In this document: positions 1-7,500 of the stretch, piece by piece
How the letters are laid out: the number at the start of each line of letters is the position of its first letter
Position numbering within the stretch: position 1 is the stretch's first letter
IMG/VR virus record: IMGVR_UViG_3300045738_002244
Location: 1 to 26,956 of that record
Reading direction: 5' to 3' (one strand)
DNA length: 26,956 bases
Source of the DNA: a virus
The notes under the pieces: generated by a model
The model's database searches: none
What the model was told of the DNA's origin: nothing
Seen by the model: only the letters and a program-made list of their open reading frames with translations
Position numbers and translations under genes: made by a program

Positions 1-1
1 A

Positions 2-148
2 GTGGCAAGCGTGAGTACAGCTGTTTCTGCTGACATTTCTAGTGTTGCCGCTTTTGGCATAGCTGGCTGGGTCGGCGGATTGGCTTACGCTTGGATAGCG
101 AACTGGGTATTAAAGCTCACCAAAGGCGTGAACTTCGAAACAAAGTAG
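2..148 (+). CDS. C-terminal end of a small hydrophobic (membrane) protein, 5' truncated by window edge
   Basis: Reading frame 2 is open from the window edge to a TAG at 146-148, giving 48 residues. It starts in the window with VASVSTAVSADISSVAAFG and ends GVNFETK. The middle is rich in Ala, Gly, Trp and Ile (IAGWVGGLAYAWIANWVL), which looks like a single membrane-spanning helix, and a short basic/polar tail (LKLTKG...ETK) follows. A holin-like or other small phage membrane protein is possible, but nothing diagnostic is visible, so the function is unknown. A terminator follows closely, which supports this being the true end of a transcribed gene. The start lies outside the window unless the GTG at position 2 is used. 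Confidence 0.55.
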   Translation: MASVSTAVSADISSVAAFGIAGWVGGLAYAWIANWVLKLTKGVNFETK

Positions 149-183
149 AATAAAAACGTATCCCATTTTTGGATGCGAAAAAG

Positions 184-216
184 CAAAATCCTCCACTTGA
201 TCGTGGGGGTTTTTTT
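184..216 (+). terminator. Rho-independent terminator after the first gene
   Basis: A 7-bp GC-rich stem (CCTCCAC at 190-196 pairing with GTGGGGG at 203-209, with one G-T wobble) encloses a 6-base loop. It is flanked by an A run before and a run of seven T's at 210-216. This is the classic intrinsic terminator layout, and it sits 36 bases after the TAG of the first gene. It separates that gene from the HSP20-led block. The rest of the 149-349 spacer holds a second, much weaker A-rich/T-rich pair (about 293-320) and the promoter-like element before 350. Confidence 0.85.
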
Positions 217-334
217 GCCCTAATGAGACTAAAAGTCCCACCTTTTCGGGAAAACAATACTTAAATCTAGGGAAATTTTGTCACACACTATTAAAAAACC
301 CTTTGTTTTACGGCTTTTTTGTTGGCATGGAGCC

Positions 335-343
335 TGCTATAAG
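335..343 (+). promoter_or_regulatory. Extended -10 promoter-like element before the HSP20 gene
   Basis: TGC-TATAAG matches an extended -10 box (TGn-TATAAT, one mismatch). No good -35 is present; the position 17 bases upstream is only a T run. Exactly six bases separate the box from the ATG at 350, so the predicted start of transcription falls on or next to the A of the start codon. That would give a leaderless message. There is no strong Shine-Dalgarno sequence before 350, which fits this reading, but the match is short and unproven. Confidence 0.4.
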
Positions 344-349
344 TAAAGC

Positions 350-739
350 ATGAGTGCTACAATTAATACTACTAGATTATTCGAGCCCATCCTTAACACC
401 TTGGTTGGCGTTATAGATTCAGAGTTTCAACCTTTTTCCTTTCCTCATGGGAGGAGATGGGGACATTCAGACTTCGAGGAGAAAGAAAATGACCATTTCC
501 TAGAGCTTGAGGTTCCGGGGTTCTCCAAGAAAGACTTAGCTATAACTATAGACCAAGATAATTTAAGGGTAAAAGGCAAAGTTAAAAGAAACGAAAAAGA
601 TCACGCTATCGATAGAGTTTTCTCTATCCCCAAAGGTGTTGATACTAAAGGAGTTAGCGCAAAGCTAGAGAACGGCCTGCTTACGATTACCCTTTCTAAA
701 CTCACCCCACCGAAAGAGTCGGTAATTAAAATAAGCTAA
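350..739 (+). CDS. HSP20-family small heat-shock chaperone
   Basis: A 129-residue protein with a short N-terminal arm followed by an alpha-crystallin domain at about residues 40-120. Visible hallmarks are the segment LELEVPGFSKKDLAITI, the family signature LENGLLTITL near the end of the domain, and a C-terminal I-x-I type motif (VIKIS) that in this family docks on a neighbouring subunit. Small heat-shock proteins are ATP-independent holdases that keep unfolding proteins soluble in the cytoplasm. In phages they are known mainly from T4-like cyanophages, where a role in virion protein folding or host stress is assumed. Here the gene leads a block of accessory genes after a terminator. The ATG at 350 is the only sensible start. 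Confidence 0.93.
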   Translation: MSATINTTRLFEPILNTLVGVIDSEFQPFSFPHGRRWGHSDFEEKENDHFLELEVPGFSKKDLAITIDQDNLRVKGKVKRNEKDHAIDRVFSIPKGVDTKGVSAKLENGLLTITLSKLTPPKESVIKIS

Positions 740-753
740 AGACGAAAAAAGCC

Positions 754-782
754 TTGACTTAAAAGCAAAGATGCGGTATACC
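754..782 (+). promoter_or_regulatory. Sigma-70-like promoter overlapping the kinase gene start
   Basis: TTGACT (754-759) and TATACC (777-782) are separated by exactly 17 bases: 5 of 6 and 4 of 6 matches to the bacterial consensus with ideal spacing. The promoter lies over the ATG at 771 and would start transcription near 789, which is itself an in-frame ATG. If active, this promoter could only express the shorter form starting at 789, as a leaderless message. It could also be a chance match inside an operon read from upstream. Confidence 0.4.
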
Positions 783-1442
783 CTTCATATGGGTTGCCGC
801 GTTTCTTTTGTCGGCCTAACTGGTTTGGCAGGATCCGGAAAAGACTTATTCTTTTCTTTGAGTAGGGACATCTTAAAGAAGAAACGCAAGGTTGCGTGTC
901 GAGTATCCTTAGCCGACCAACTAAAAGAACAAACAAAGTCTACGCTGAAAGATATGTTTGATATAGATCCCACCAATTGCTCCAGAGAAGAAAAGGACAA
1001 AATAAGGGACTTTCTGGTTTTTTATGGAGCAGTAAAAAGAAAGGAAACTAAAGGTAAGTATTGGATAAAGAAGGCTGAAAATACCATAACAGCTATAAGA
1101 CAGAACCTTTTGGCGGCGCATGTAAAAAGCGCTGTTATTTTTGTGACGGACATAAGGTACGATCATTATGTTAATGATGAGAGGCGTTGGCTACAAGAAG
1201 AACTAGGAGGAAAGCTAATTCACATATCAAAGTACAAAAGAAAACTATCGCTTGACGAATCACTAAAACTTAAAGAAGCCAATGAGTACGACGTCGCACC
1301 GAACAAACAAGAAGCTAGGTTTGACCCTCTTCTTTCTGAGGCTGCGGATGTAAATCTAATATGGGGAGAGGAGGATTCTCCCAAAAATCCGGATTTAATT
1401 AAAGTAGTTAATTCAACTTTGAAAAAGATAGGTGTAATTTAA
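771..1442 (+). CDS. P-loop kinase, probable phage deoxynucleoside monophosphate kinase family
   Basis: A 223-residue protein with a Walker A loop, GLAGSGKD (residues 18-25), directly after a short beta strand (VSFVGLT). This is the arrangement seen in phage dNMP kinases such as T4 gp1, whose length is similar (about 240 residues). Such enzymes phosphorylate dNMPs to dNDPs for phage DNA synthesis in the cytoplasm. A later segment, VKSAVIFVTDIRYDHYVNDE, resembles the substrate/Walker-B-like strand of that family, where a conserved 'D(I/V)R' is usual. The start is uncertain. ATG 771 gives MRYTLH before MGCRVSFVG, while ATG 789 begins closer to the core and just after a promoter-like sequence. 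The stop TAA overlaps the next ATG by one base, implying coupled translation. The exact substrate is not provable from sequence alone. Confidence 0.7.
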   Translation: MRYTLHMGCRVSFVGLTGLAGSGKDLFFSLSRDILKKKRKVACRVSLADQLKEQTKSTLKDMFDIDPTNCSREEKDKIRDFLVFYGAVKRKETKGKYWIKKAENTITAIRQNLLAAHVKSAVIFVTDIRYDHYVNDERRWLQEELGGKLIHISKYKRKLSLDESLKLKEANEYDVAPNKQEARFDPLLSEAADVNLIWGEEDSPKNPDLIKVVNSTLKKIGVI

Positions 1443-1648
1443 TGAGTATAACCGTGAACAGGTTTGTCTTCAACTCCGAGGCGATTAAACTCAAGCAGGT
1501 AATCTGCGACATACACATCCTTGTAAACATCCTGATAAACAATCGCGGCCAAAAATTAAACGGCGAGCTGAAATCGATGGAAGAGATAGCAGATAAGACC
1601 AATAAAATTAAAAAAGAACTAGAACTGTCGAACGATAACCTTCGCTAA
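1442..1648 (+). CDS. Hypothetical 68-residue helical protein
   Basis: I do not recognise this gene. It encodes 68 residues with a mostly helical look. A first hydrophobic, amphipathic stretch (QVICDIHILVNILINN) is followed by a charged Lys/Glu-rich half (KSMEEIADKTNKIKKELEL) that could form a short coiled coil. Its ATG overlaps the stop of the kinase-like gene by one base (TAATG) and its own stop overlaps the next ATG in the same way. It is therefore embedded in a translationally coupled chain. Real coding is supported by this tight packing on both sides rather than by homology. Confidence 0.65.
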   Translation: MSITVNRFVFNSEAIKLKQVICDIHILVNILINNRGQKLNGELKSMEEIADKTNKIKKELELSNDNLR

Positions 1649-1848
1649 TGAGCACGAACATATCAGAATTCGAAAGGACCAAACCTAGCGTAACTTATAA
1701 GCTCCTTAATTGTCTTATAGAAAAATATTCACTAATTTGCGCTGACATAGAGGAAATGGACGACGAAGACGCTATAACAAAAAAAATGTCGAAAGACATC
1801 ATAAACGATTTAACAGAATTTAAGCAGGTTTTTTTAAGCGGGAAATAA
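1648..1848 (+). CDS. Hypothetical 66-residue acidic helical protein
   Basis: I do not recognise this gene. The 66 residues are predicted-helical and acidic in the middle (CADIEEMDDEDA), with no membrane segment and no metal-binding or catalytic motif that I can name. Its size and helical character resemble the preceding 68-residue product, but I see no convincing sequence similarity between them. The ATG overlaps the upstream stop (TAATG) and the next gene begins one base after its own stop, so it is part of the coupled small-gene chain. Small acidic phage proteins of this kind often bind host proteins, but that is only a general inference. Confidence 0.65.
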   Translation: MSTNISEFERTKPSVTYKLLNCLIEKYSLICADIEEMDDEDAITKKMSKDIINDLTEFKQVFLSGK

Positions 1849-1849
1849 A

Positions 1850-2026
1850 ATGAAAGAAGTAACTCTGAACGACATCTTGTTTACCATTGGAAAATGGAGA
1901 ATAGAAGCGTACAGCCCATATAACGACGGATGGACCTCAAATGCTTATCGTGATCAATTAAAAGAAATCGAAGAGGAACTCGAAAAAGGTGAACGACCCT
2001 TCGCTGCTCTACCGCAGAAACAATGA
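1850..2026 (+). CDS. Hypothetical 58-residue protein between coupled genes
   Basis: This short frame begins ATG AAA GAA GTA and ends TGA at 2024-2026, encoding 58 residues. The first half has aromatic and polar residues (LFTIGKWRIEAYSPYNDGW) and the second half is a charged helix (RDQLKEIEEELEKGERP). It fills the gap exactly between the stop at 1848 and the next ATG at 2023, and its stop overlaps that ATG (ATGA). This packing is the main support. No function is recognised. It is easy to miss with a 60-residue length cut-off. Confidence 0.7.
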   Translation: MKEVTLNDILFTIGKWRIEAYSPYNDGWTSNAYRDQLKEIEEELEKGERPFAALPQKQ

Positions 2027-2541
2027 CTGAAGACGTACTAGAAATAACCAAAAAAGGTCTCGAGGGTTACCTCGCAGAAGTCGAAAATAAATTTTTTTCG
2101 GACTCAGCATACGCAGTTCTAGAAGAAATTTGGTTGCTCAACGAAGGCTACAGGGCCTATAGGAAATGGCTTAACCTTGGAGGCCTAGGGAAATGGAAAA
2201 ATAATTGGGATTGCGACAACCTAGCTGTATCCTTCAAGCTGTTTTTTCAAATGCTTCACGCGAAACATAATCCCTATACTTTTACGGAGAGGTGGAACAA
2301 AAAAGGGGAAAACATAACGAATGTGGAATCTGTTGCCATAGGAGTCATTTATTACAAGATGGAAAGAAAGGGCAATTCGTCAATGCACGCCATAAACTTG
2401 GCTTTTTGTCCCTCCGGTTTAGGGTCTTTACCAAAGGGCAACTTTCACACCTTGCGAAGATTATATATAGAACCCGAAGATGGAACCGTAAAAAAACTTA
2501 CAAAAAAAGAGGAGGCATCAATATGGTACGCAAACTTTTAA
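2023..2541 (+). CDS. Probable papain/transglutaminase-fold (Cys-His-Glu) phage protein
   Basis: A 172-residue protein. Three spaced motifs suggest a thiol hydrolase or transglutaminase-like fold. The first is WDCDNLA with Cys64 at the start of a helix, then MHAIN with His122 at the start of a strand, then YIEPEDG with Glu150. The C...HaxN...EP order is the pattern I associate with small phage transglutaminase-like cysteine peptidases, where the acidic residue completes the triad. I infer peptidase, amidase or related activity; the substrate is unknown. The N-terminal 60 residues are helical and contain many aromatics. It starts with an ATGA overlap with the preceding gene. Its last codons overlap the next gene in another frame. 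An inactive lectin-like or binding protein of the same fold is also possible. Confidence 0.5.
   Translation: MTEDVLEITKKGLEGYLAEVENKFFSDSAYAVLEEIWLLNEGYRAYRKWLNLGGLGKWKNNWDCDNLAVSFKLFFQMLHAKHNPYTFTERWNKKGENITNVESVAIGVIYYKMERKGNSSMHAINLAFCPSGLGSLPKGNFHTLRRLYIEPEDGTVKKLTKKEEASIWYANF
2508..2515 (+). promoter_or_regulatory. Strong Shine-Dalgarno that sets the start of the 56-residue gene
   Basis: AGAGGAGG lies seven bases before the ATG at 2523. It is one of the few strong ribosome-binding sites in this block and lies inside the end of the upstream gene. It shows that the following small gene starts at 2523, not at the earlier in-frame ATG at 2292. Confidence 0.75.
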
Positions 2542-2693
2542 TTAAAGCTTTTGGCCTTAAGGACTATATGAAAAACAAGCAGGAAGAGGAAATTTTCCCC
2601 AAACCTCATTATGTCCGTTGCTGTTCTGAAGAGGAGCACAGACAAGTAAAAGCCGAAAGAAAGAATCTAGAAAAAAAGGCCGAGAAAGGTTAA
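2523..2693 (+). CDS. Hypothetical 56-residue basic protein
   Basis: The frame is open further upstream (to 2292), but the true start is almost certainly the ATG at 2523, which has an excellent ribosome-binding site seven bases before it. The upstream part only overlaps the previous gene. The product has 56 residues. It is basic, with an amphipathic N terminus (MVRKLLIKAFGLKDYM), a Cys-Cys pair in VRCCSEEE and a charged helical tail (VKAERKNLEKKAEKG). I do not recognise a family. The overlap of 19 bases with the upstream gene and the 4-base gap to the next gene suggest one polycistronic message. Confidence 0.65.
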   Translation: MVRKLLIKAFGLKDYMKNKQEEEIFPKPHYVRCCSEEEHRQVKAERKNLEKKAEKG

Positions 2694-2697
2694 TTAC

Positions 2698-3306
2698 ATG
2701 GGAATGTTCGACGATATAATAGTTCCGAAAGCTTATCTAAAGAACTTGTTGCGTAAAGAGGACGAGAAGCTCCTCGACACCAAACACCTTTTCCAAACTA
2801 AAGATTTGGACAACGTATTGGATGTGTACAAAATCCATAAACAACAACTTTACAGACTTGATCGTTCAGAATTTCTCCTAAAAGAGGGGGTTCAGCATAC
2901 AAAATTAACAGAGAAATGGATTAAAGTTAATAACGACTCGGAGGTAAATTTTTATTCTAATGCCCAAGATGCGGAAGATAACGAATACTGGTTTGAGTTT
3001 AAGTTTACTTTTAAGAACGGTAAAATTGACAAGAAGGAGCTTGTCGAGTGTGAGCTTCAGACCTCAAAAGAAGAAAGGGACTCTATAAATGCAATGTGGG
3101 ACACAGAACAGAAAATATTTGATGACTACCGCGGAAACTCTTTTAGTTATAGGCTTTTTTCATGGCTGGAAAGACATTTGCAAAAAATGACAAACTGGGC
3201 GCGAAATAAACATCAGCTCCCTTTCGAACTCAGGAAGATGGCATATAAGAAGTCCGGCAGACTAAAGAAAGATCCTGACGCTTTGAAGCTTTACAAAGAC
3301 GTATAA
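2698..3306 (+). CDS. Phage protein of the 'MGMFD' type, function unknown
   Basis: A 202-residue protein beginning MGMFDDIIVPKAYL. A 'MGMFD' start followed by a short strand and a later 'FQTKDLDNVLDVYKI' segment is a combination I recall from a widespread, uncharacterised phage protein family whose members read roughly 'QTK.L...L..Y.I...G.L'. The middle (about residues 80-120) is a beta-rich, acidic region (YWFEFKFTFKNGKI). The C-terminal third is helical and basic (RLFSWLERHLQKMTNWARNK). There is no signal peptide or membrane segment, so a cytoplasmic role is likely. It follows the previous gene by four bases. Family function is not known to me and I assign none. Confidence 0.65.
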   Translation: MGMFDDIIVPKAYLKNLLRKEDEKLLDTKHLFQTKDLDNVLDVYKIHKQQLYRLDRSEFLLKEGVQHTKLTEKWIKVNNDSEVNFYSNAQDAEDNEYWFEFKFTFKNGKIDKKELVECELQTSKEERDSINAMWDTEQKIFDDYRGNSFSYRLFSWLERHLQKMTNWARNKHQLPFELRKMAYKKSGRLKKDPDALKLYKDV

Positions 3307-3310
3307 AAAA

Positions 3311-3658
3311 ATGAAAGACCTAGCACCAGATATTGTGAGGCAGAGAATGGTCGTTGAGGGAACCCTCCACAAACCCTTTGGCCCATTGGATATGGTTAAT
3401 TATTGTAACGAGGTAAGCAAAGAACTAAACATGACTTGCGTTACCGCTCCCATATGTAACTATGATCCCGCTTACGGCTGGTGCGCATACATGCACTGGA
3501 AAGAGTCCGGAATACATATTTATGCTTGGGATGATAGAAAGCCTCCGTTTTTTTCGATAGATATCTATACTTGCAAGGCATTTAAGGAAGAAGAGGTCTC
3601 AAGATTTACGAAAGATTTTTTCGGCGATAACCTTATAGACTTGGAGTGGACAACTTAA
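3311..3658 (+). CDS. SpeD-like protein (S-adenosylmethionine decarboxylase fold), specificity uncertain
   Basis: A 115-residue protein whose centre aligns with the bacterial SpeD core. GWCAYMHWKESGIHIYAW followed by SIDIYTC matches the SpeD pattern 'G.......ES....HTWPE....(V/I)D.FTC'. In SpeD the chain self-cleaves before the Ser of 'ES' to make a pyruvoyl group, and the later Cys is a catalytic proton donor; here these are Glu65-Ser66 and Cys88. Differences are clear. The essential His before Trp (SpeD His68) aligns with Tyr71, the residue after Ser is Gly not His, and there is a two-residue insertion before the D-x-Y-T-C strand. The enzyme may thus decarboxylate another substrate (such as arginine or ornithine), or be inactive. 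Known SpeD genes are polyamine-synthesis genes carried by some phages. No other polyamine gene is visible. Confidence 0.6.
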   Translation: MKDLAPDIVRQRMVVEGTLHKPFGPLDMVNYCNEVSKELNMTCVTAPICNYDPAYGWCAYMHWKESGIHIYAWDDRKPPFFSIDIYTCKAFKEEEVSRFTKDFFGDNLIDLEWTT

Positions 3659-3676
3659 AATAGTGTAATTTTTATC

Positions 3677-4333
3677 ATGAAGAAAATATTGTCCTTATTT
3701 TTAGCTTTTGTTTTTAACGCGTATGGTGGGGCCAACGAAAACCCGTATCAAAAGATCACAGAAAGAAACGCTTTTGAGCTCACAGACAAAGAGCCAGCAC
3801 CCCCCCTTCCTCCGGCCGAAAAGATTCTAGCCCCAAACATCTTCCTCACTGGTATTACCCGCTGGAAGGGCACCAACAAGGTTCATCTCGTGTTAAGAAA
3901 AACCGGAGAACCGGATAAGTTTGTCTCTCTTGGGGTGAACGAAAAACAATACGACATAGAACTTAAAAAAATACTCCGAGACGCTGTCCTCGTTTCGACC
4001 GACGGCAACAACAAACTACTAAGCTTTGAAAACAACGGCCTTCCCACTATCATCACCAAACCTGCCACCGCAAAAAGAAGCCCCTCTTCAAGCAGGTACT
4101 CACGAGACAGGAGAGAAGACAGCAACAAAAAAGAAGAAAAGAAAATCTCTCCACAAATCCCCAAACCACAAATCGTAACCGTCCCTTCTCGCAGACCCCA
4201 AGTAGACCCAAGAATTATTGAAAAAGGGTTGGAATATTTAAGCAAGATGGAAGATGGAGAAAAGAGAGATTACCTGCTTAAGAGAATGGAATCCCTCCAG
4301 TCAGGTGAAGGACACTCTCGGCGTAGTAAGTGA
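3677..4333 (+). CDS. Secreted/periplasmic protein with a secretion- or pilus-protein-like domain
   Basis: A 218-residue protein. It has a Sec-type signal peptide: basic MKK, a hydrophobic core ILSLFLAFVFNAY, and probable cleavage after GGA (about residue 19). The mature part begins with a Pro-rich linker (NAFELTDKEPAPPLPPAEK). A beta-rich domain at about 50-120 follows (FLTGITRWKGTNKVHLVL ... VLVSTDGNNKLLSFENNG). That 'NpF.L...tGI...g..kv.L...V.v...G....L.f' layout resembles the periplasmic regions of GspC- and PilP-like proteins. The tail is low-complexity Ser/Arg/Lys/Pro-rich, then helical. It may have been picked up from a host envelope gene and could modify the host surface, but function is inferred from resemblance only. 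Its stop overlaps the GTG of the next gene. Confidence 0.6.
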   Translation: MKKILSLFLAFVFNAYGGANENPYQKITERNAFELTDKEPAPPLPPAEKILAPNIFLTGITRWKGTNKVHLVLRKTGEPDKFVSLGVNEKQYDIELKKILRDAVLVSTDGNNKLLSFENNGLPTIITKPATAKRSPSSSRYSRDRREDSNKKEEKKISPQIPKPQIVTVPSRRPQVDPRIIEKGLEYLSKMEDGEKRDYLLKRMESLQSGEGHSRRSK

Positions 4334-4542
4334 AAATAGATAAAGAGAATTTAATTCAATTCGTTAATATCGTAAATGATTGCTGTGCGGTTATGGATGA
4401 CGACCATGTTGCGGAGTGGTTAACTAAACCCAATTCTGACCTTAACATGGAAGCCCCCATAGAGCTTGTAAATACCCAAGCGGGAAGGGAGAAAATACTT
4501 CGACTACTTTATTTTATAGAGATAGGCGAAGCTGATCTTTAA
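4330..4542 (+). CDS. Stand-alone MbcA/ParS/Xre-type antitoxin toxin-binding domain
   Basis: Seventy residues starting at a GTG that overlaps the previous stop (GTGA). Residues 25-68 read as the C-terminal domain of Xre/MbcA/ParS antitoxins (DUF2384 family). Visible features are a short helix then 'AEWLTKPNSDL' (Trp30, Leu31, Pro34-Asn35), 'EAPIELVNTQAGREKI' (Pro43, Leu46, Gly52), and a final helix ending 'FIEIGEADL' (Ile63, Gly66). The family consensus runs 'a..WL.tPN..L.g..P.eLl.t..G...v...L..ie.G'. In known systems this domain plugs the active site of RES-domain NAD-degrading toxins. The usual N-terminal DNA-binding part is missing, and no RES toxin gene is adjacent, so this is an orphan antitoxin-like protein. 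I infer a possible anti-defence role. Confidence 0.65.
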   Translation: MKIDKENLIQFVNIVNDCCAVMDDDHVAEWLTKPNSDLNMEAPIELVNTQAGREKILRLLYFIEIGEADL

Positions 4543-7500
4543 GGAGCCGGAACAGACGAACCTCGAGCGACAGTTCCATCAGAAAACCTTTCGTAAGTTA
4601 CTACATAAGGGACTCCATTTACGTTTTCTATGATACTAAAAATTCCTACCTGATTGTCTCCGATAGTAATCGTTGCGTCAGCCTCAAGAACGTTACTAAT
4701 GAAAACGGGAGCGTCCGGTAAAACAGCAAAAGTACCTATGGAATCATGAGTCCCCCCCGAAAGGAGTATGTCCATGGCTGTTTGTTCACTTACGGTTACC
4801 TTAGGCACTTTTACGGTTATCTTGTTATCGGAATTTAAAGTAAAGTCTCCAGCCAGAACCGCATAAGCTACGGATTCTGACACCGGCGAAAAGTAAACAG
4901 TATCAACAGCGCTAAAACCTTGCCCCGAAATCTCTACCGAACTGCCAGTCACCCCCATTTCGGGCCCAAAGCCGGTAGCATCAACCCACGTTCCATTGAA
5001 AACCAAAGGATCGCTAAAATAATCTTTTTGCCTAGGAGCAAAATCATAAGAATCTGAATCTCTGTAAGAATTATACAATGACCCATATCCCCCATCGATG
5101 ACGGTACTTTCTCCCCCGTTTAATAACAAAAGATGACCCGTTCCGATAAAACTATCTTTTGAGACGCATTGTGCTACGCTAACAAACGTATTATTAACTC
5201 CCGACATCCCCGTCTCGTACAGTTCAGAAAAAATTCCTCCGGTAGCTTCTCCTGTTACCCCTAAATTATATCCGGTCCCCGAAATAAGAGCAATTGGGGC
5301 CCCCGAAACAACCTGAGAAGGAGACATATAAAAATTTACCCCTGTAACCGATAAAGGAGCCCCCGTAGCAATAGCCCCCCCTACCCCTGTCCCGTCTATA
5401 CCCGTCACGACTGCGAGAGAATTTATCATCTCGGAAGGCTGGTAAATTGCAGAATTGGACTGACCACTGAAGATCATATGAGAAGCATTCCTTATCCCAG
5501 TGGGAACCGAAAACGAAACAGTTTGAATGTTATTCACTGGATCAAAATCTATACCACTACTTGAAGTATTCAAAGCATGTACGTAATCCCCAGTTGCGCC
5601 GGTAAGCAAAACATTAAGACCAGACAAATTATTTCCGCTGGCCACTATAGACCCTCCCGGAACTTCCCACCCTTCATAACCACTCAAAGAAAACACATTT
5701 AATCCACTTCCGTCGCATGAAGAATCAAAAGTTCCAGTTCTCCCAAGGTAATCTACAAAATTAAATAATCCACTATTAGGATTTATTTCCGTCGGCACTG
5801 AGAAATCCAACCCCTCATAATTTCTCTCCCCCAAAATGTTGGTTGTGAACTTATTGCTTTCTCCTGATACCTCGAGTTTCTCAATTAAATATAGCCTTCG
5901 CCCAGACACATGAACGTTTCCTCCCACAGCCACCACCTGATTGTAATCTATAGTAGTAGGCTTTTCTGAATTCTTTTCCCCCACCCAATAACCACTAACA
6001 ATGGGCTTACCGGGAACCACCACCAAATCCGTTTCCGAAAACACATTGCCACCACGAGTAAAAATTCCTATTTTATCGCTTGTAACATCCTCGTTCACCG
6101 TAAACAAAATACCACTGATACTACTCCCGTCAGACTGGGTTGCAAAACCTGCCACATCCACCTCCCCTATACGAACCCCAGTGACCTGTTCGAAAAATCC
6201 CGATACAGTCACTCTCGTATCAGCTACGGTGACTTTAGAGGGAGCAAACCCACTTAATTCTGGTGAATGATAAACACCTAGCACGGTATTTTCTAAGGCT
6301 TGTCCTCTTTGATTTTTAACTTTTATTTTGTACTGTCCCGTAGTAAATGCAGTGGGATACGTAAACTTGCATTCGGTGTAATCACTCACGAATCCGCTGC
6401 ACGGCATCTCTCTATATTCGTTACTCATGGTGTCTTTAACCAGTATCGCTGACGTACCCGAATAAAGATTTGTTCCTGTTATAACCCCGGTTGCGTTTGG
6501 GGCTATATTAGTAATAGGATCCACGGCGGAGATAGAAGGGTTTCCATACCCAACGAATTGATCTACACCCGTAACATCCCCATAGGTCCCAGACAAAGTT
6601 ACATTATAGGCTTGATGAACGTAAATTGTGCTGATGTCTGTTCCCACGATAACCCTCACAGAGGTTCCTTCCGGACTGCCAATCAAAGCGCTAGTTCCAT
6701 AGGTCCCGATTCCCAAGGCCCCCCCCGTTATCGCTGCTCCTGTTATGTGGAAGAGATTATTTCCCTTTATTGTAAGCATATTTCCAGCTATTCCCGAAGC
6801 AGGATCAGTAGTGTTGTTATACTCATTTACAACGGATGTTATCAAAGGGGGGGAGTATTTAGGAAAGAAATTTATATCAGAAGGAAAGGTTTCTGGATAA
6901 TGATTAGAATAAAGAAACAGAGAGCCGCTTCCGGTGGGGACCGTGGACGGAACTATACCTGTCATAACCCTATCGTCCACCAAATTAAACAAACCTGTTG
7001 TTCCCTCTCCACCAAAACCAACCAAATACCCACTCGCAGACAAATCAGTCTCCTTCGAATCATAAAGAATTTCTGGAATAAAGTTTTCTCCCGATAAACG
7101 AATAGTGTCCCCCGCTCCGACATAAGTAGTGACTCCATCTATAACTTGCGAAGAAGACGAAGCGTTGGGGCCGTACCCGGTGAGTTTGGCCAATGATTTG
7201 AACTCTAAATCTGTATTTCCAGAGACAACTAAACCACTCCGCAACAAGACGCTCACTTTACCCCAAACATCTCCGCTCGGAACAGTGGTCTGAAGATTTG
7301 CTCCTACCACAGACGCTGCAGAAATTATATCATTAAAACTAACGCCAGTAGCGCCACCGAAATTTCGCCCAATAATATCTACTGTCTCTCCCGTCACCTG
7401 TTGACCCGTACTCAACCCCACTATCTCAGGAATAGGAACAAACTTATTGGAAGCAGGAGAGTTTCCGCTAGAAATAGATGTGCTCCCGTTCAAACCAGTT

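Noticed and set aside
293-320. Second terminator-like A-run/T-run pair before the HSP20 gene
   Set aside because: The stem has only two or three GC pairs with an offset base; too weak to call.
1432-1438. GTGTAAT before the 68-residue gene and at 3663 as copies of the tail promoter element
   Set aside because: The first is three bases from the ATG and encodes the end of the upstream protein; the second is also too close to the ATG for the spacing seen at the tail genes.
2292-2522. Upstream extension of the 56-residue gene
   Set aside because: It overlaps the preceding gene, and a strong ribosome-binding site (2508-2515) points to the ATG at 2523.
6558-7097. 179-residue plus-strand open frame
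   Set aside because: Lies wholly antisense to the TIG repeat gene, has Cys/Arg/Ser-rich low-quality composition, no ribosome-binding site and no recognisable motif.
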